Assembly (NCBI GenBank): GCA_944322175.1
Contig: CALUOB010000001.1
Location: forward strand, 1-64,000
Source: an uncultured Coriobacteriaceae bacterium
GTDB lineage: Bacteria; Actinomycetota; Coriobacteriia; Coriobacteriales; Coriobacteriaceae
Reading direction: 5' to 3'
Length of the DNA: 64,000 bases
The position numbers were made by a program, and so were the translations under genes. The notes below the pieces were generated by a model. The model made no database searches, was not told the origin of the DNA, and saw only the letters and a program-made list of their open reading frames with translations. Positions 16,878 through 25,899 of this stretch are shown here, in pieces; within the stretch, counting starts at the first letter, position 1, and every line of letters starts with the position of its first letter.

Positions 16878-18095
16878 TTACGCAGCGCGGGCGGTGTCCT
16901 CGGGGGTGATGGTCATCGACTGGAAGCGGTGCTGCATGTAGGCGTCGTCGTAGTGCTCGGCGTAGAACTCCTCGATGGGCGAGCTCGGCGCGATGCCGCT
17001 TTCGCGCTCGTACCAGCACTCGAGCGACTGCAGCGTCATGATGCCGTTGACGAGCATGAGGGCGGCGCAAAGTGCGGTGACCGAGTAGCGCGCCTGCCAG
17101 GGAATGAGGTTGATAAGCTTCAGAAGCCACGGCAGGCAGAGCTTGATCCACACAAAGCCAAGCGCGCCCCACATGCACATGAAGAGGGCCGAGGTGCGCC
17201 CCTGGAAGAGAATGGCAACCGGATCGGGAAAGAGCCCGAAGATCGTGGAGCCGGTGTAGTCCCACGCCACGGCACCGAAGCCGACCTGCATGAACCACGA
17301 CACCGATGCCTCGAAGAGCCCGCCGATAACCGCGGACACGAGGAAGATGATCACGGGGTTGGCCTTGTAGAAGCGGTTGAGCGCCACGGTCATGAGCACG
17401 GCGCCAAAGCCGTAGATGGGCGAGAAGGGCCCGTAGAGCATGCCGGCGCGGTCCTGGTAAACGCCCGGGTCCACGACGACCATGTGGTAGACGGTCTCGA
17501 TCACGAGTCCCAGCACGCAGCAGACCACAAAGACCCAGAACAGGTTGAAGAAGTCCAGCTCGATGAAGCCGCGGTCGCCTTTGGCACGTCCGAGCAGGCC
17601 CGCCTCGGCGCGCTCGCGGGTTTCGAGGTCCTCCATCTTGCGGCGGAGCCGGCGCTCCTGGATAAGCGTGGGGTCGACCGTCGTTGCGATGACGATGAGG
17701 ATGATGAGCTGTACCGCGGACCCAAACAGGTTCTCAACGGCACCGCGGAGCATGATGTCGAGCACGAGAAGCGCTATGTGCAGGGCGATGAGGCCGTAGG
17801 CAAACTGGGCTGCGTGCCGTCGCCGGTTGCGCAGCAGCGACACGCCGAACACCACGGCGATGGCAGATGCCGCCACGAGAAGCACAACCTGCAGGATCGA
17901 GAGGATCAGCGTGAGCGTGACGTCGTGCGAGGCGGCCGTGAGCTCGTCGCGGTGGGCGATGAGCAAAAACGTGACGAGACCGGCAAAGGCAACGACCACC
18001 GCGCCTGTCACGAGGTTGTACAGGCCGTAGATCTTGTACAGGGGACGAATTTTGTGCTGGCGGCTGTTCTCGGCAAAATGGCGCGGGCTTGCCAT
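16878..18095 (-). CDS. CmpB-type putative ABC transporter membrane protein
   Basis: A 405-residue membrane protein. Residues 1-140 contain four hydrophobic segments; a charged, possibly coiled segment follows (RRLRRKMEDLETRERAEA). The second half begins with DFFNLFWVFVVCCVLGLVIETVYH and includes GMLYGPFSPIYGFGAVL and a second cluster of helices, the signature of the ABC_trans_CmpB family (PF06541). The family is annotated as a putative ABC transporter component but its substrate is unknown. ATG 18095 has AAGGAG five bases upstream; a longer in-frame extension upstream is not supported by a ribosome site. The TAA stop lies inside an AAGATTACGCA motif. Confidence 0.8.
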   Translation of the reverse strand: MASPRHFAENSRQHKIRPLYKIYGLYNLVTGAVVVAFAGLVTFLLIAHRDELTAASHDVTLTLILSILQVVLLVAASAIAVVFGVSLLRNRRRHAAQFAYGLIALHIALLVLDIMLRGAVENLFGSAVQLIILIVIATTVDPTLIQERRLRRKMEDLETRERAEAGLLGRAKGDRGFIELDFFNLFWVFVVCCVLGLVIETVYHMVVVDPGVYQDRAGMLYGPFSPIYGFGAVLMTVALNRFYKANPVIIFLVSAVIGGLFEASVSWFMQVGFGAVAWDYTGSTIFGLFPDPVAILFQGRTSALFMCMWGALGFVWIKLCLPWLLKLINLIPWQARYSVTALCAALMLVNGIMTLQSLECWYERESGIAPSSPIEEFYAEHYDDAYMQHRFQSMTITPEDTARAA

Positions 18096-18237
18096 GGCGT
18101 CTCCTTCGCGGATAGGGGCGAGGTTGTTGCTGTTCCTACCCGCAAAGCGCGGCACGCATACGAAGGGGTGCCAAAGAGCAGCTCCTCGAGCAGCGCGCTC
18201 CGCGACATGCCGCCCTGGCCCCGATTTTTGCCTGACG

Positions 18238-19020
18238 CTATGCGCGCGCCTGCATGCGCCGGTAGATCTCGCAGATGCCCTTGAGCGTGAGCTGCTTGTC
18301 GACAACGTCGAACACATCGGTCGACCCGGCCACGACGCCCGCGAGTCCGCCGGTGGCGATGACCGTTGCGTCCGGCGCGCCGAGCTCGGCCTTGATGCGG
18401 CGGACCAGCCCTTCGGCCATGGCGGCGGCACCCACGACGGTGCCCGACTGCACGGCCTCGACCGTGGTGGTTCCAATGGCGTGCGGTGGGGTTTCGAGCG
18501 GGATGCTCGCGAGCCGGGCCGCGCGCTGGGTCAGCGCGCCGAGCGAGATGCGTATGCCGGGCGCGATCGCGCCGCCGATATAGGCTCCGCGCTCGTTGAC
18601 GACGTCGATGTTGGTGGCCGTGCCAAAGTCGACCACGATGGCAGGCGCCCCGTAGTGCTTCTCGGCGGCAACGGCGTTGGCAACGCGGTCGGCTCCCGCT
18701 TGCTCGGGATGCGGCGCCTCGACCTTGGTGACGGCCGCAGTTGCCCTGCCCACACGCACGTAGCGCGCAGGGTCGGCGAGCAGGGTCTCCGCCAGGCGGT
18801 CCCACTCGCGGTTGAGCATGGGCACCACGCCTGCCAGTGCAATGGCGTCGATCACGGCGAGCTCGAGGCCGTACATGTGAAAGTACCCGTGCAGGCGCAC
18901 GTGGATCTCGTCGCGGGTGAAGGTCTGGTCGGTGGGCATGCGCCACGACTGCACCAGGTCGTCGCCGTCAAAGAGCCCGAGGGCGGTCTGCGTGTTTCCA
19001 ATGTCTACAGCGAGTAGCAT
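18238..19020 (-). CDS. coaX: Type III pantothenate kinase
   Basis: A 260-residue CoaX that phosphorylates pantothenate in the first step of coenzyme A synthesis. The ASKHA-fold motifs are clear: phosphate-1 loop MLLAVDIGNTQTALGLF at the N-terminus, PGADRVANAVAA-like segment (EQAGADRVANAVAA), phosphate-2 motif VVDFGTATNIDVV, and GGAIAPGIRISLGAL. The start at 19020 places DIGNT at the N-terminus as in all family members; a longer reading frame upstream is spurious. It is divergent from ccmE across 229 bp, where GTATAC near 19098 may contribute -10 elements in both directions. Confidence 0.95.
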   Translation of the reverse strand: MLLAVDIGNTQTALGLFDGDDLVQSWRMPTDQTFTRDEIHVRLHGYFHMYGLELAVIDAIALAGVVPMLNREWDRLAETLLADPARYVRVGRATAAVTKVEAPHPEQAGADRVANAVAAEKHYGAPAIVVDFGTATNIDVVNERGAYIGGAIAPGIRISLGALTQRAARLASIPLETPPHAIGTTTVEAVQSGTVVGAAAMAEGLVRRIKAELGAPDATVIATGGLAGVVAGSTDVFDVVDKQLTLKGICEIYRRMQARA

Positions 19021-19249
19021 GCGTGACCTCGTTCCTGCGGCGCGCGGGCGCCGGCGTGTAGAAATTCCCACTACCATGCGGATTCCCTGCTCTGCATTGT
19101 ATACTACATAGCTTAGGAAACAGCTTCCCGGGCGCAGGTCAGCGGGCGCGCCTGGGATCAGGCGCAAAACAGAGCGCAGGGCGCCCTTTGCTTGCCGCGA
19201 GCTCGTGCGGCAAGGCGAGAAGAGCGCTTCTGCGGGCGGGGGAAGTCTC

Positions 19250-19924
19250 ATGAATAAGAAGGCAAAGCACCGCCTCGTCGTGGTCGGCGGGATCATCGTC
19301 GTGGCGATGCTCGTGATTCTCGCGGTGGCCGGATCGGGCGGGGCGGCTTCGTCGCTTGCCATTGCCGACGTTGCGGACGGCTCTTACGCGGGCAAGAAGG
19401 TCCAGGTGTCGGGCTCGGTCGTTGCCGATTCGCTTACGGCCCAGGGGTCCACGGCAACGTTTGAGATCGCCGACGAGAACGACACCTCGCAGACGCTCGC
19501 GGTGAGCTACGACGGTGCGCTGCCGGCGACGTTTGGCAACGGCGTCGTGGCCATCTGCACCGGCACCATGGCCGACGACGGAACGCTCGGGTGTACCGAG
19601 CTCGTGACCAAGTGCCCGTCCAAGTACGAGAGCGCCGAGGGCTCGCTCACGGTCAAGAACCTGCTCGACCAGGCCGACGAGCTCACGGGTCAGGAGACCT
19701 CGGTCTGCGGCTACGTTGCGGGAGACGTGGCCGCGGTTGACGCAGACGCCGACTGCCGCTTTGTGATCGAGTCCCAGGGCGCCGAGCTCAAGGTGCGCTA
19801 CGACGGTGGCCTCGACGAGAAGATCGCCGACGGCGTAGCCGTGGTGGTCAAGGGCACGCTCGGCGAGGACGGCGTGTTCACCGCTTCCGAGCAGCCGGCC
19901 ATCGACGAGGACGTGTCGGCCTAG
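19250..19924 (+). CDS. ccmE: CcmE-like heme chaperone with two OB-type domains and CXXXY motif
   Basis: A 224-residue membrane-anchored protein. Residues 9-28 form the N-terminal signal anchor. Residues 38-130 form a CcmE OB fold (GKKVQVSGSVVADSL, GNGVVAICTGTM) ending in C122-PSK-Y126, the CXXXY heme-attachment motif of the variant CcmE type, in place of the usual HXXXY. Residues 131-224 repeat the OB-fold pattern (TSVCGYVAGDVAAV, DGVAVVVKGTLGEDG) but lack a second CXXXY. CcmE carries heme from CcmABCD to CcmF for cytochrome c maturation outside the membrane. It heads the ccm operon. ATG 19250 follows GGGGGAAG; an upstream in-frame ATG lacks a site. Confidence 0.88.
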   Translation: MNKKAKHRLVVVGGIIVVAMLVILAVAGSGGAASSLAIADVADGSYAGKKVQVSGSVVADSLTAQGSTATFEIADENDTSQTLAVSYDGALPATFGNGVVAICTGTMADDGTLGCTELVTKCPSKYESAEGSLTVKNLLDQADELTGQETSVCGYVAGDVAAVDADADCRFVIESQGAELKVRYDGGLDEKIADGVAVVVKGTLGEDGVFTASEQPAIDEDVSA

Positions 19925-19980
19925 AGCTCGCATACAGATAATGGCGCGCCCGCGCGGGCGCGAGGGGGAGGGCTTGCAGT

Positions 19981-22098
19981 ATGAGTCTTGTGGGCAGCGC
20001 GGCGCAGATCGCGGCGCTTGTGGTGGCGGCGGTTTCGGCGGCGGTGCTTCTCGCCGGTGTCAAGACGCGCCGCGAGGGGCTGGTCAACGCCGGCTACCTC
20101 ATGGTGTTCGGCACCTTTGCGCTGCTGACGCTGTGCGTGGGCGTGGTTCTCGTGAGCTTCTTGGCCGAGAACTACGAGCTTCTCTACGTGGTGTCCAACT
20201 TCCCGCAGGACTCCGGTCCGCTCGCGTGGCTGTACCGGGTGTCGGGCGTTTGGGCCGGACGCCAAGGCTCGCTTCTGTTCTGGACCTGGCTCATCGCGAC
20301 CTTTGCCTTTGCCGCTGCCGCGCGGCGCATGCGCCAGACCGACGACCTCACCTCGGCGGCCCTTGCGGTAACCGAGATCGTCGTGGCGCTGTTCACCGCC
20401 ACAATGGTGCTCTCTGAGGCCAACAACGTCTTTGTGCCCACGCCGGCCGAGTACTTTGCCGAGGACGGATCGCTTGTCGCCGCGGGCGCCGGCATGAACC
20501 CGCTGCTTCTGCATTGGGCCATGGTCCTGCATCCACCGGCGACGTTTATCGGGTACGCGGGCTGCACCCTGCCGTTTGCCTACGCGCTCGCCGCCCTCAT
20601 CACGGGCGACACCTCCGCGCGGTGGGTCGAGCTTTCGGACCGTATCGCGGTGTTCGGCTTCATCTTCCTCACCATCGGCATGGCACTCGGCGCGGTCTGG
20701 GCGTACGTTGTTCTCGGCTGGGGCGGATTCTGGGCATGGGACGCGGTCGAGAACGCCAGCCTCATGAGCTGGCTCACGGCCATCGCCATGATCCACAGCT
20801 TCACGGTGTACCGCAAGCGCGGCTGCTTCAAGCGCTGGAGCATGTTCGCGGCAACCGCCACGTTCGTGTTCGTGGTGCTCGGCACCTTCATCACGCGCTC
20901 GGGCCTCGTGCAGTCGGTGCACGCCTTTGCCGAGGACGCGGTGTCGACGTACTTCTTCCTCGGCATCATGGTGCTCGCGATTCTCGCGTTTTTGATCGGC
21001 CTTATCTACCGGTACCGCACGATCGACGACGAGGACGACATCGAGTCGCTTGCCAGCAAGAACGGCTCGTACTACCTCACCAACCTCATCTGCATCGTCG
21101 GCGCTTGCCTCGTGGCCTACCTCACGGTGTCGAGCTCGTTGCCTACGTGGCTGCCGCTCGGCGGCCAGGTGGTGTCGGCGGGTGCTTACAACGCGGTGGC
21201 GCGCCCGGCCACGGCGCTCTTCGGCCTGCTCATGGCCGTGTGCCCGCTGCTGGGGTGGCGCAAGACCGAGGGCGCGCGCTTCTGGCGGACGTTCCGCATC
21301 CCGGCGCTTCTGGGCATCGTGGTCTTTGCGGTGCTCACGGTCTTTTTCGTTACCACGCTCGTGCCCGCCTACGACGCCGATATTGCCGCGGGCGGCGAGG
21401 TTGCCCAGACGCTCACCGAGCAGGGTCCGCGCGCGTACTACTTCGCGCTCGCCGAGATCTCGTTTTTCGCGGCGGCGCTTTTGCTCACGACCTCGTGCTA
21501 CCTCATCAGCCGCGGTGTCGGCGGCCGTATGCGCAAGGGCGACAACGCGCTGCTCGCAGTCGTGAACCTCTTCAGGCACTCCCCGGCGCAGGCGGGCGGC
21601 TATCTTGCGCACTTGGGATGCGCCATCGCGCTCGCCGGCCTCGTGGGTTCGGGCATGTTCGTAACCGAGCGCACGGTGAGCCTTGCGGCCGAAGAGGGCG
21701 GGCAGTCGTCGGTGGGCGGTTACGAGCTCACGCTCGAGGGCACCGAGCAGTACTTCGACGAGCACGACAACAACGTCATGGAGGTTGACCTCGCCGTGAC
21801 CGACGAGGCTTCCGGCAGCTCGCTGGGAACGCTCGTGACCTCCATGAAGGTCAGCCCCACCACGCAGCAGCAAGCGCTCACGGCCGGCGTCATGACCTTT
21901 CCGCTCGAGGATCTCTTTGTGGCGTTCCAGGGCGTCAACGCCGACAACACGCTCTCGATTTCGGTTAAGGTGAACCCGCTCATCATGCTCAACTGGGTCG
22001 GCGGCGCCATCTGCGTTGTGGGCATCGTGTTGGCCTTTGCGCCGCGCCGCGCCACGCCCCTCTTGGCGGCCGACGACCGCGAGCGGGAGGCGCGCTAG
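19981..22098 (+). CDS. ccmF: Cytochrome c maturation heme lyase CcmF
   Basis: A 705-residue polytopic protein of the heme-handling family that takes heme from holo-CcmE and attaches it to apocytochrome c. The tryptophan-rich heme-binding motif WGGFWAWDAVENASLMSWL is present at about residues 240-260, and the flanking His residues (LHWAMVLHPPATFIGY and FITRSGLVQSVHAF) match the family. About 13-15 hydrophobic segments and a large extracytoplasmic domain near the C-terminus are seen. It is 57 bp downstream of ccmE, with GGGGGAGGGC as ribosome site, and its stop almost touches ccmA. Confidence 0.95.
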   Translation: MSLVGSAAQIAALVVAAVSAAVLLAGVKTRREGLVNAGYLMVFGTFALLTLCVGVVLVSFLAENYELLYVVSNFPQDSGPLAWLYRVSGVWAGRQGSLLFWTWLIATFAFAAAARRMRQTDDLTSAALAVTEIVVALFTATMVLSEANNVFVPTPAEYFAEDGSLVAAGAGMNPLLLHWAMVLHPPATFIGYAGCTLPFAYALAALITGDTSARWVELSDRIAVFGFIFLTIGMALGAVWAYVVLGWGGFWAWDAVENASLMSWLTAIAMIHSFTVYRKRGCFKRWSMFAATATFVFVVLGTFITRSGLVQSVHAFAEDAVSTYFFLGIMVLAILAFLIGLIYRYRTIDDEDDIESLASKNGSYYLTNLICIVGACLVAYLTVSSSLPTWLPLGGQVVSAGAYNAVARPATALFGLLMAVCPLLGWRKTEGARFWRTFRIPALLGIVVFAVLTVFFVTTLVPAYDADIAAGGEVAQTLTEQGPRAYYFALAEISFFAAALLLTTSCYLISRGVGGRMRKGDNALLAVVNLFRHSPAQAGGYLAHLGCAIALAGLVGSGMFVTERTVSLAAEEGGQSSVGGYELTLEGTEQYFDEHDNNVMEVDLAVTDEASGSSLGTLVTSMKVSPTTQQQALTAGVMTFPLEDLFVAFQGVNADNTLSISVKVNPLIMLNWVGGAICVVGIVLAFAPRRATPLLAADDREREAR

Positions 22099-22099
22099 C

Positions 22100-22852
22100 A
22101 TGACGGCGGAAGGGGGCCTTCGCGGGGGCGCCGTGCTCGCCGTCGAGGTCGACGGCCTCGTCAAGCAGTTCGGTAACCGCCGCGCGCTCGACGGCGCGAG
22201 CTTCTCGCTCGAGCAAGGCGCGTTTTTATCGATCTTCGGCCCCAACGGCGCGGGCAAGACGACGCTCTTGAGGATCCTCGCCACGCTCTCGCGCCCCACG
22301 CGCGGAACGGTGCGCCTCTTAGGCGTCGACGCCCTTGAAGAGCCGGAGCGTCTGCGCAGCCAGATCGGCCTCATCTCGCACAAGTCGATGCTCTACGGCG
22401 ATCTGACCGCCTACGAGAACCTCGCCTTCTTCTCCTCGCTCTACGACGGCGCGCCCAACCGCGCGCGCATCGACGAGCTTCTGCGCATCGTCGAGCTCGA
22501 CCATCGGCGCAACGACTGCGTGCGCACGTTCTCGCGCGGCATGCAGCAGCGCCTCTCCATCGCGCGGGCGTTGGTGAACGACCCCGCGCTCGTGCTGCTC
22601 GACGAGCCGTACTCGGGGCTCGACCCGCATGCTGTGGAGCTTTTTGACGAGCTCATCGGGCGCGTTCGGACCGAGCGACCCGACCGCACCTTCGTCATGG
22701 TGAGCCACGATCTCGAGAAGGGCTTCCGCATGTGCAGCCACGCGCTCATCTTGGCGCGCGGCCAGGTGGTGGTCATGGCCGAGAAGAACCGCGTGCGCCG
22801 CGATGCGTTCCGCGACCTCTATCTCGCGACGGTCGGCATGGGGGTGGCGTGA
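22100..22852 (+). CDS. ccmA: Heme exporter ATPase CcmA
   Basis: A 250-residue ABC ATPase that, with CcmB and CcmC, releases holo-CcmE. Walker A GPNGAGKTT, signature FSRGMQQR, Walker B ALVLLDEPYSGLDPH and switch VSHD are intact. The start ATG at 22100 lies one base after the ccmF stop, and its stop shares a base with the ccmB start (TGATG), so ccmF-ccmA-ccmB are translationally coupled. Confidence 0.94.
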   Translation: MTAEGGLRGGAVLAVEVDGLVKQFGNRRALDGASFSLEQGAFLSIFGPNGAGKTTLLRILATLSRPTRGTVRLLGVDALEEPERLRSQIGLISHKSMLYGDLTAYENLAFFSSLYDGAPNRARIDELLRIVELDHRRNDCVRTFSRGMQQRLSIARALVNDPALVLLDEPYSGLDPHAVELFDELIGRVRTERPDRTFVMVSHDLEKGFRMCSHALILARGQVVVMAEKNRVRRDAFRDLYLATVGMGVA

Positions 22853-23556
22853 TGGCAAAGCTTTCGGCCTGGCGCCAGTACAAGGCGCTTCTCGCCAAGG
22901 ACGTGCGCCAGGAGCTGCGCACGCGCGAGATGCTCGTGTCGATGGGCGTGTACGCGGTGCTCGTGCTCACCGTGTACGGCGCGGCGCTCGCGCAGGTGGG
23001 CGACCGCCTGCAGGTGGTGAGCTTTGCCGCAGGGCTTCTGTGGGCGCTCATCGTGTTCACGAGCCTGTTGGGCCTCAATCGCAGCTTCGGACGCGAAACC
23101 GAGACGGGCTGCTTGGACGGCATCCTCTTGGCCCCGGTCGACCGCGCCGTGGTGTTTCTCGCCAAGGCGACGACCAACCTGCTGTTTTTGCTGATCGTCG
23201 AGGTCGTGGTCGTGCCGCTGTTCTTCCTGTTCTTCCTCTCGGGGGCGGAGCTTGCGCCTACCACACCGCTGATTGCGCTGCCGCTGCTGGTGGGCACGGT
23301 GGGCGTTGCCGGCATGGGCACGCTGTTGTCGACCATGACCATCAACACGCGCGGCAAAGACGTGCTTCTCGCCATCCTCTTCATTCCCGTGGTCTTTCCG
23401 CTGCTCTATGCGTGCGTGAGCGCGACGGGGGTGGCGTTTATGGGGGTCGAGGGCACGTTCGGGACGTTCTGGACCTCGTGCGGCATCGCGTTTGGCTACG
23501 ACATTGTGATGATCGCGGCGGCGTGGGGCCTGTACGAGTTCGTGGTGAGCGCCTAA
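22852..23556 (+). CDS. ccmB: Heme exporter membrane protein CcmB
   Basis: A 234-residue integral membrane protein with six hydrophobic segments. The family pattern KDVRQELRTREML at the N-terminus and the central ETETGCLDGILLAPVDR, followed by KDVLLAILFIPVVFPLL, is clear. CcmB forms the membrane part of the CcmAB complex that drives heme transfer to CcmE. Start overlaps the ccmA stop by one base. Confidence 0.94.
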   Translation: MAKLSAWRQYKALLAKDVRQELRTREMLVSMGVYAVLVLTVYGAALAQVGDRLQVVSFAAGLLWALIVFTSLLGLNRSFGRETETGCLDGILLAPVDRAVVFLAKATTNLLFLLIVEVVVVPLFFLFFLSGAELAPTTPLIALPLLVGTVGVAGMGTLLSTMTINTRGKDVLLAILFIPVVFPLLYACVSATGVAFMGVEGTFGTFWTSCGIAFGYDIVMIAAAWGLYEFVVSA

Positions 23557-23689
23557 GGCGGCTTCGCGCTGCGGATCTTGTCCGGGCGCGTACGTAAGGC
23601 TGACGCTACAATGGGGCATGAGCGTGTTTGGACAACCTCGCGTGCGCCGTCGCTTATGAGCGGCGGATCGTGCGCAGTTCGGAGACGGT

Positions 23690-24667
23690 ATGGAAGCACA
23701 TAACAAGGCGCTTGCCGACAAGCTCGCGTTGCCGCTGCTGGCGGTGGGCGCACTTCTCGTGATCGCCTGCATCGTGATGACCTTCACCACGGCCCCGCTC
23801 GTGCAGGGCGCGGCGCTCTCGGACGGAGCGAGCGCCGTGATCGGCGGGACGGTCGTAACTACCAAGCTGCTGCTGAGCCAGAAGATCTTCTACCTGCATG
23901 TGCCGGTGGCGGTGGCGTCTATGGTGGCGATGTTCTTTACCGCCCTGTACGGCGTGCGCTTTCTTATGACGCGCGAGAGTCGCTTTGACCTGCGTTCCCG
24001 CGTTGCCACCACCGTTGCGCTGGTATTTGTGCTGGCGACCATGGTTTCGGGCATTTTCTGGACGCGCTTTGAGTGGGGCGTCTGGTGGGTGTGGGAGCCG
24101 CGCCTGACCACGTACTTTATTCTCATGCTGCTTGTGATCGGCTACTTCATCCTGCGCAACGCCATCGAGGACTCCGAGCGCAGAGCAACGTTTGCGGCCG
24201 TCTTCGGCATCGTGGCGTTTATCGACGCGCCCATCTCGTTTATGGTGACGCGCCTTGTGCCGAGCTCGATCCATCCGGTGGTGTTCCGCACCGACTCGGG
24301 GCTGCCGCCTAACATGCTCGCGCCGTTTTTGTGCGGGCTCTTCGGCATGCTCATGGTCGCGTTTGCGCTGTACCGTCTGACGCTTGCGGTGTACGAGCAG
24401 GCCGAGGTGGTCGAGGAGCTCAAGGAGCAGCTCGAGGAGCAGGACGCGCATTGGTCGGTGGTTGCCGCAGAACGCGCGATGCGCGGGCTCGAGGTTATCG
24501 CGGACGATGCCGATGCCGATGCGGAGCGCATCTTTGCCGAAGACCCCGAAGATACGGGCGTGATTCCCGAGCATGCGAGCCGACCGGAGACGGACCCTGC
24601 AACGGCCGCTGCCCGGGCGGCGGCCATCCCCGCGCCCCCGTCGGGGTCCTCGCGCACCGAGCGCTGA
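23690..24667 (+). CDS. ccmC: Heme-handling protein CcmC with extended C-terminus
   Basis: A 325-residue protein. The first 235 residues hold six membrane segments and the WWD-type motif WGVWWVWEPRLTTYF, with conserved His in KIFYLHVPVA and PSSIHPVVF. This is CcmC, which loads heme on CcmE. The remaining 90 residues are a cytoplasmic extension with a Glu-rich helix (VVEELKEQLEEQDAHW) and a Pro/Ala-rich tail, not found in typical 240-residue CcmC proteins. It is 133 bp downstream of ccmB; a TACAAT element at 23607-23612 could mark an internal promoter. GGAG at 23681 is the ribosome site. Confidence 0.92.
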   Translation: MEAHNKALADKLALPLLAVGALLVIACIVMTFTTAPLVQGAALSDGASAVIGGTVVTTKLLLSQKIFYLHVPVAVASMVAMFFTALYGVRFLMTRESRFDLRSRVATTVALVFVLATMVSGIFWTRFEWGVWWVWEPRLTTYFILMLLVIGYFILRNAIEDSERRATFAAVFGIVAFIDAPISFMVTRLVPSSIHPVVFRTDSGLPPNMLAPFLCGLFGMLMVAFALYRLTLAVYEQAEVVEELKEQLEEQDAHWSVVAAERAMRGLEVIADDADADAERIFAEDPEDTGVIPEHASRPETDPATAAARAAAIPAPPSGSSRTER

Positions 24668-24707
24668 GGTTCGCAAAGACCGCATCTACCCTGCCAAGGA
24701 GGCTTAC

Positions 24708-24905
24708 ATGGACGCCATTCTTGCCGAGATCTATTCGACCGTTCTTCCCGCTGCCCCGTACGTTATCGCCGCGTACGCGGGTATCTGGATCGTGCTGTTT
24801 GTGTTCGTGGCCATGCTGGCGCGCAAGGCGAGCCGCACGCGCGCCGACATCAAGGCGCTGCAGGAGGCGCTTGACCGGCGCGAGCGTGAGCGCGAAGGGC
24901 GCTGA
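24708..24905 (+). CDS. ccmD: Small CcmD-like membrane protein
   Basis: A 65-residue protein with one membrane segment (residues 17-38, APYVIAAYAGIWIVLFVFV) and a basic, charged cytoplasmic tail with helix ADIKALQEALDRRER. Size, topology and position directly after ccmC identify it as CcmD, which helps release holo-CcmE from CcmABC. CAAGGAGG precedes the ATG. Sequence identity in this family is low, so the call rests on context and topology. Confidence 0.85.
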   Translation: MDAILAEIYSTVLPAAPYVIAAYAGIWIVLFVFVAMLARKASRTRADIKALQEALDRREREREGR

Positions 24906-24929
24906 TCAGGGGTTTTACAGCGAGAGTTG

Positions 24930-25520
24930 CTAGGCTTTCTCGTTGCCTGCTCCCGGGGGCATGCTGTTGAGGCGCGCCGCGTCGGCGTCAAACGCTTCGA
25001 CCATGCGCCCGAGCATGTGGGCAAACTGCGCGAGCTCCTCGTCGCTGAGGCTCACGTCGGGGAAGGGCGGCTTGCAGTTTTGCACGCAGGCGCGGCCCTT
25101 CTCGGTGATGCTTACGAGAAGCACGCGCCGGTCCTTCTCGGACGTGCGACGCGTCACGAGGCCCGCGCGCTCGAGTTTGCCGAGAACCTCGCCAAGCGAC
25201 TGCGGACGGATGTTCAGGATGTAGCCCATGTCTCGTTGGCGCATCTCGCCCTGCATGCTGAGAAGTGCGAGCACACGGCCCTGACCGCGCGAGGTGTCTT
25301 GCGTGGGGCCGCCGCGGTGGCGCCGGACCGCGTCGTGCCAGCGGTGAAGCGCGCTGCGCATGGCGCCGAAGAGCTCGATGAGCTCGTCTACGGTTACGTC
25401 GCGCATGTCGCCCGATGGCTCGGGGCTGTGAGAGGGGTTGGGCTGGGGTGCGTCGGCACCCATGGGGCCGGTGATCTTCTGGTCGGCAGCAGAGATCTGC
25501 GTTGCGTTGTTCTCGTTCAT
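24930..25520 (-). CDS. MarR-family transcriptional regulator
   Basis: A regulator of about 196 residues counted from ATG 25520 (an in-frame ATG five codons upstream, at 25535, is equally possible; neither has a strong ribosome site). The winged helix spans QGRVLALLSMQGEMRQRDMGYILNIRPQSLGEVLGKLERAGLVTRRTSEKDRRVLLVSITEKG, here cited only by its extremes QGRVLALLSM and VSITEKGR. The first 40 residues are polar and probably disordered. A Cys pair (CVQNC) follows the wing and could serve redox sensing, which is speculation. It is convergent with ccmD with a 24-bp gap. Target genes are unknown. Confidence 0.85.
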   Translation of the reverse strand: MNENNATQISAADQKITGPMGADAPQPNPSHSPEPSGDMRDVTVDELIELFGAMRSALHRWHDAVRRHRGGPTQDTSRGQGRVLALLSMQGEMRQRDMGYILNIRPQSLGEVLGKLERAGLVTRRTSEKDRRVLLVSITEKGRACVQNCKPPFPDVSLSDEELAQFAHMLGRMVEAFDADAARLNSMPPGAGNEKA

Positions 25521-25713
25521 GGCGGCGCCTATCAAATCGGCCGCCTGCGGTGTTGCGCGTGCGGCGGCAAAGGATGCTGTATGTTAGTGTACTCTTCCCG
25601 CTGGTCGAGCGCATGGGCATGGGGCGCAGCGACGCTCCCGCCCTGTACCTGATGTGTATATGTGTGGCAGATGTGAAGAAATGAGCCAACTGTGCGCAAG
25701 GGCAAATATCTTC

Positions 25714-25742
25714 TTGCATATGAGGTGGCATCACCGTAATAT
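25714..25742 (+). promoter_or_regulatory. Promoter of initiator tRNA gene
   Basis: TTGCAT (25714-25719), 17-bp spacer, TAATAT (25737-25742), ending 30 bases upstream of the mature tRNA. The surrounding sequence is AT-rich compared with the window. Confidence 0.5.
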
Positions 25743-25772
25743 ATTAAATTGCGCTAAGGCGCAACCAGACAT

Positions 25773-25849
25773 TGCGGGGTGGAGCAGTCTGGTAGCTCGC
25801 CGGGCTCATAACCCGGAGGTCGTAGGTTCAAATCCTGCCCCCGCGACCA
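25773..25849 (+). tRNA. Initiator tRNA-Met (CAU)
   Basis: A 77-nt cloverleaf with encoded CCA. The anticodon stem has three consecutive G-C pairs (CGGGCTCATAACCCG), the D stem carries the A11-U24 pair, and position 1-72 is a weak U-G pair; all three are marks of the initiator tRNA. The T arm is GTAGG-TTCAAAT-CCTGC. Confidence 0.95.
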
Positions 25850-25858
25850 AGAATTCGC

Positions 25859-25890
25859 AACTCGGAGGTCTTACGGCCTCCGAGTTTTTT
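25859..25890 (+). terminator. Terminator of the initiator tRNA
   Basis: ACTCGGAGG (25860-25868) pairs with CCTCCGAGT (25877-25885), followed by a T run to 25890. Confidence 0.92.
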
Positions 25891-25899
25891 GTTACTTGC

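Noticed and set aside
19921-22383. An 820-codon open frame opposite ccmF
   Set aside because: Antisense shadow of ccmF; product is Arg/His/Glu-rich with no recognisable domain.
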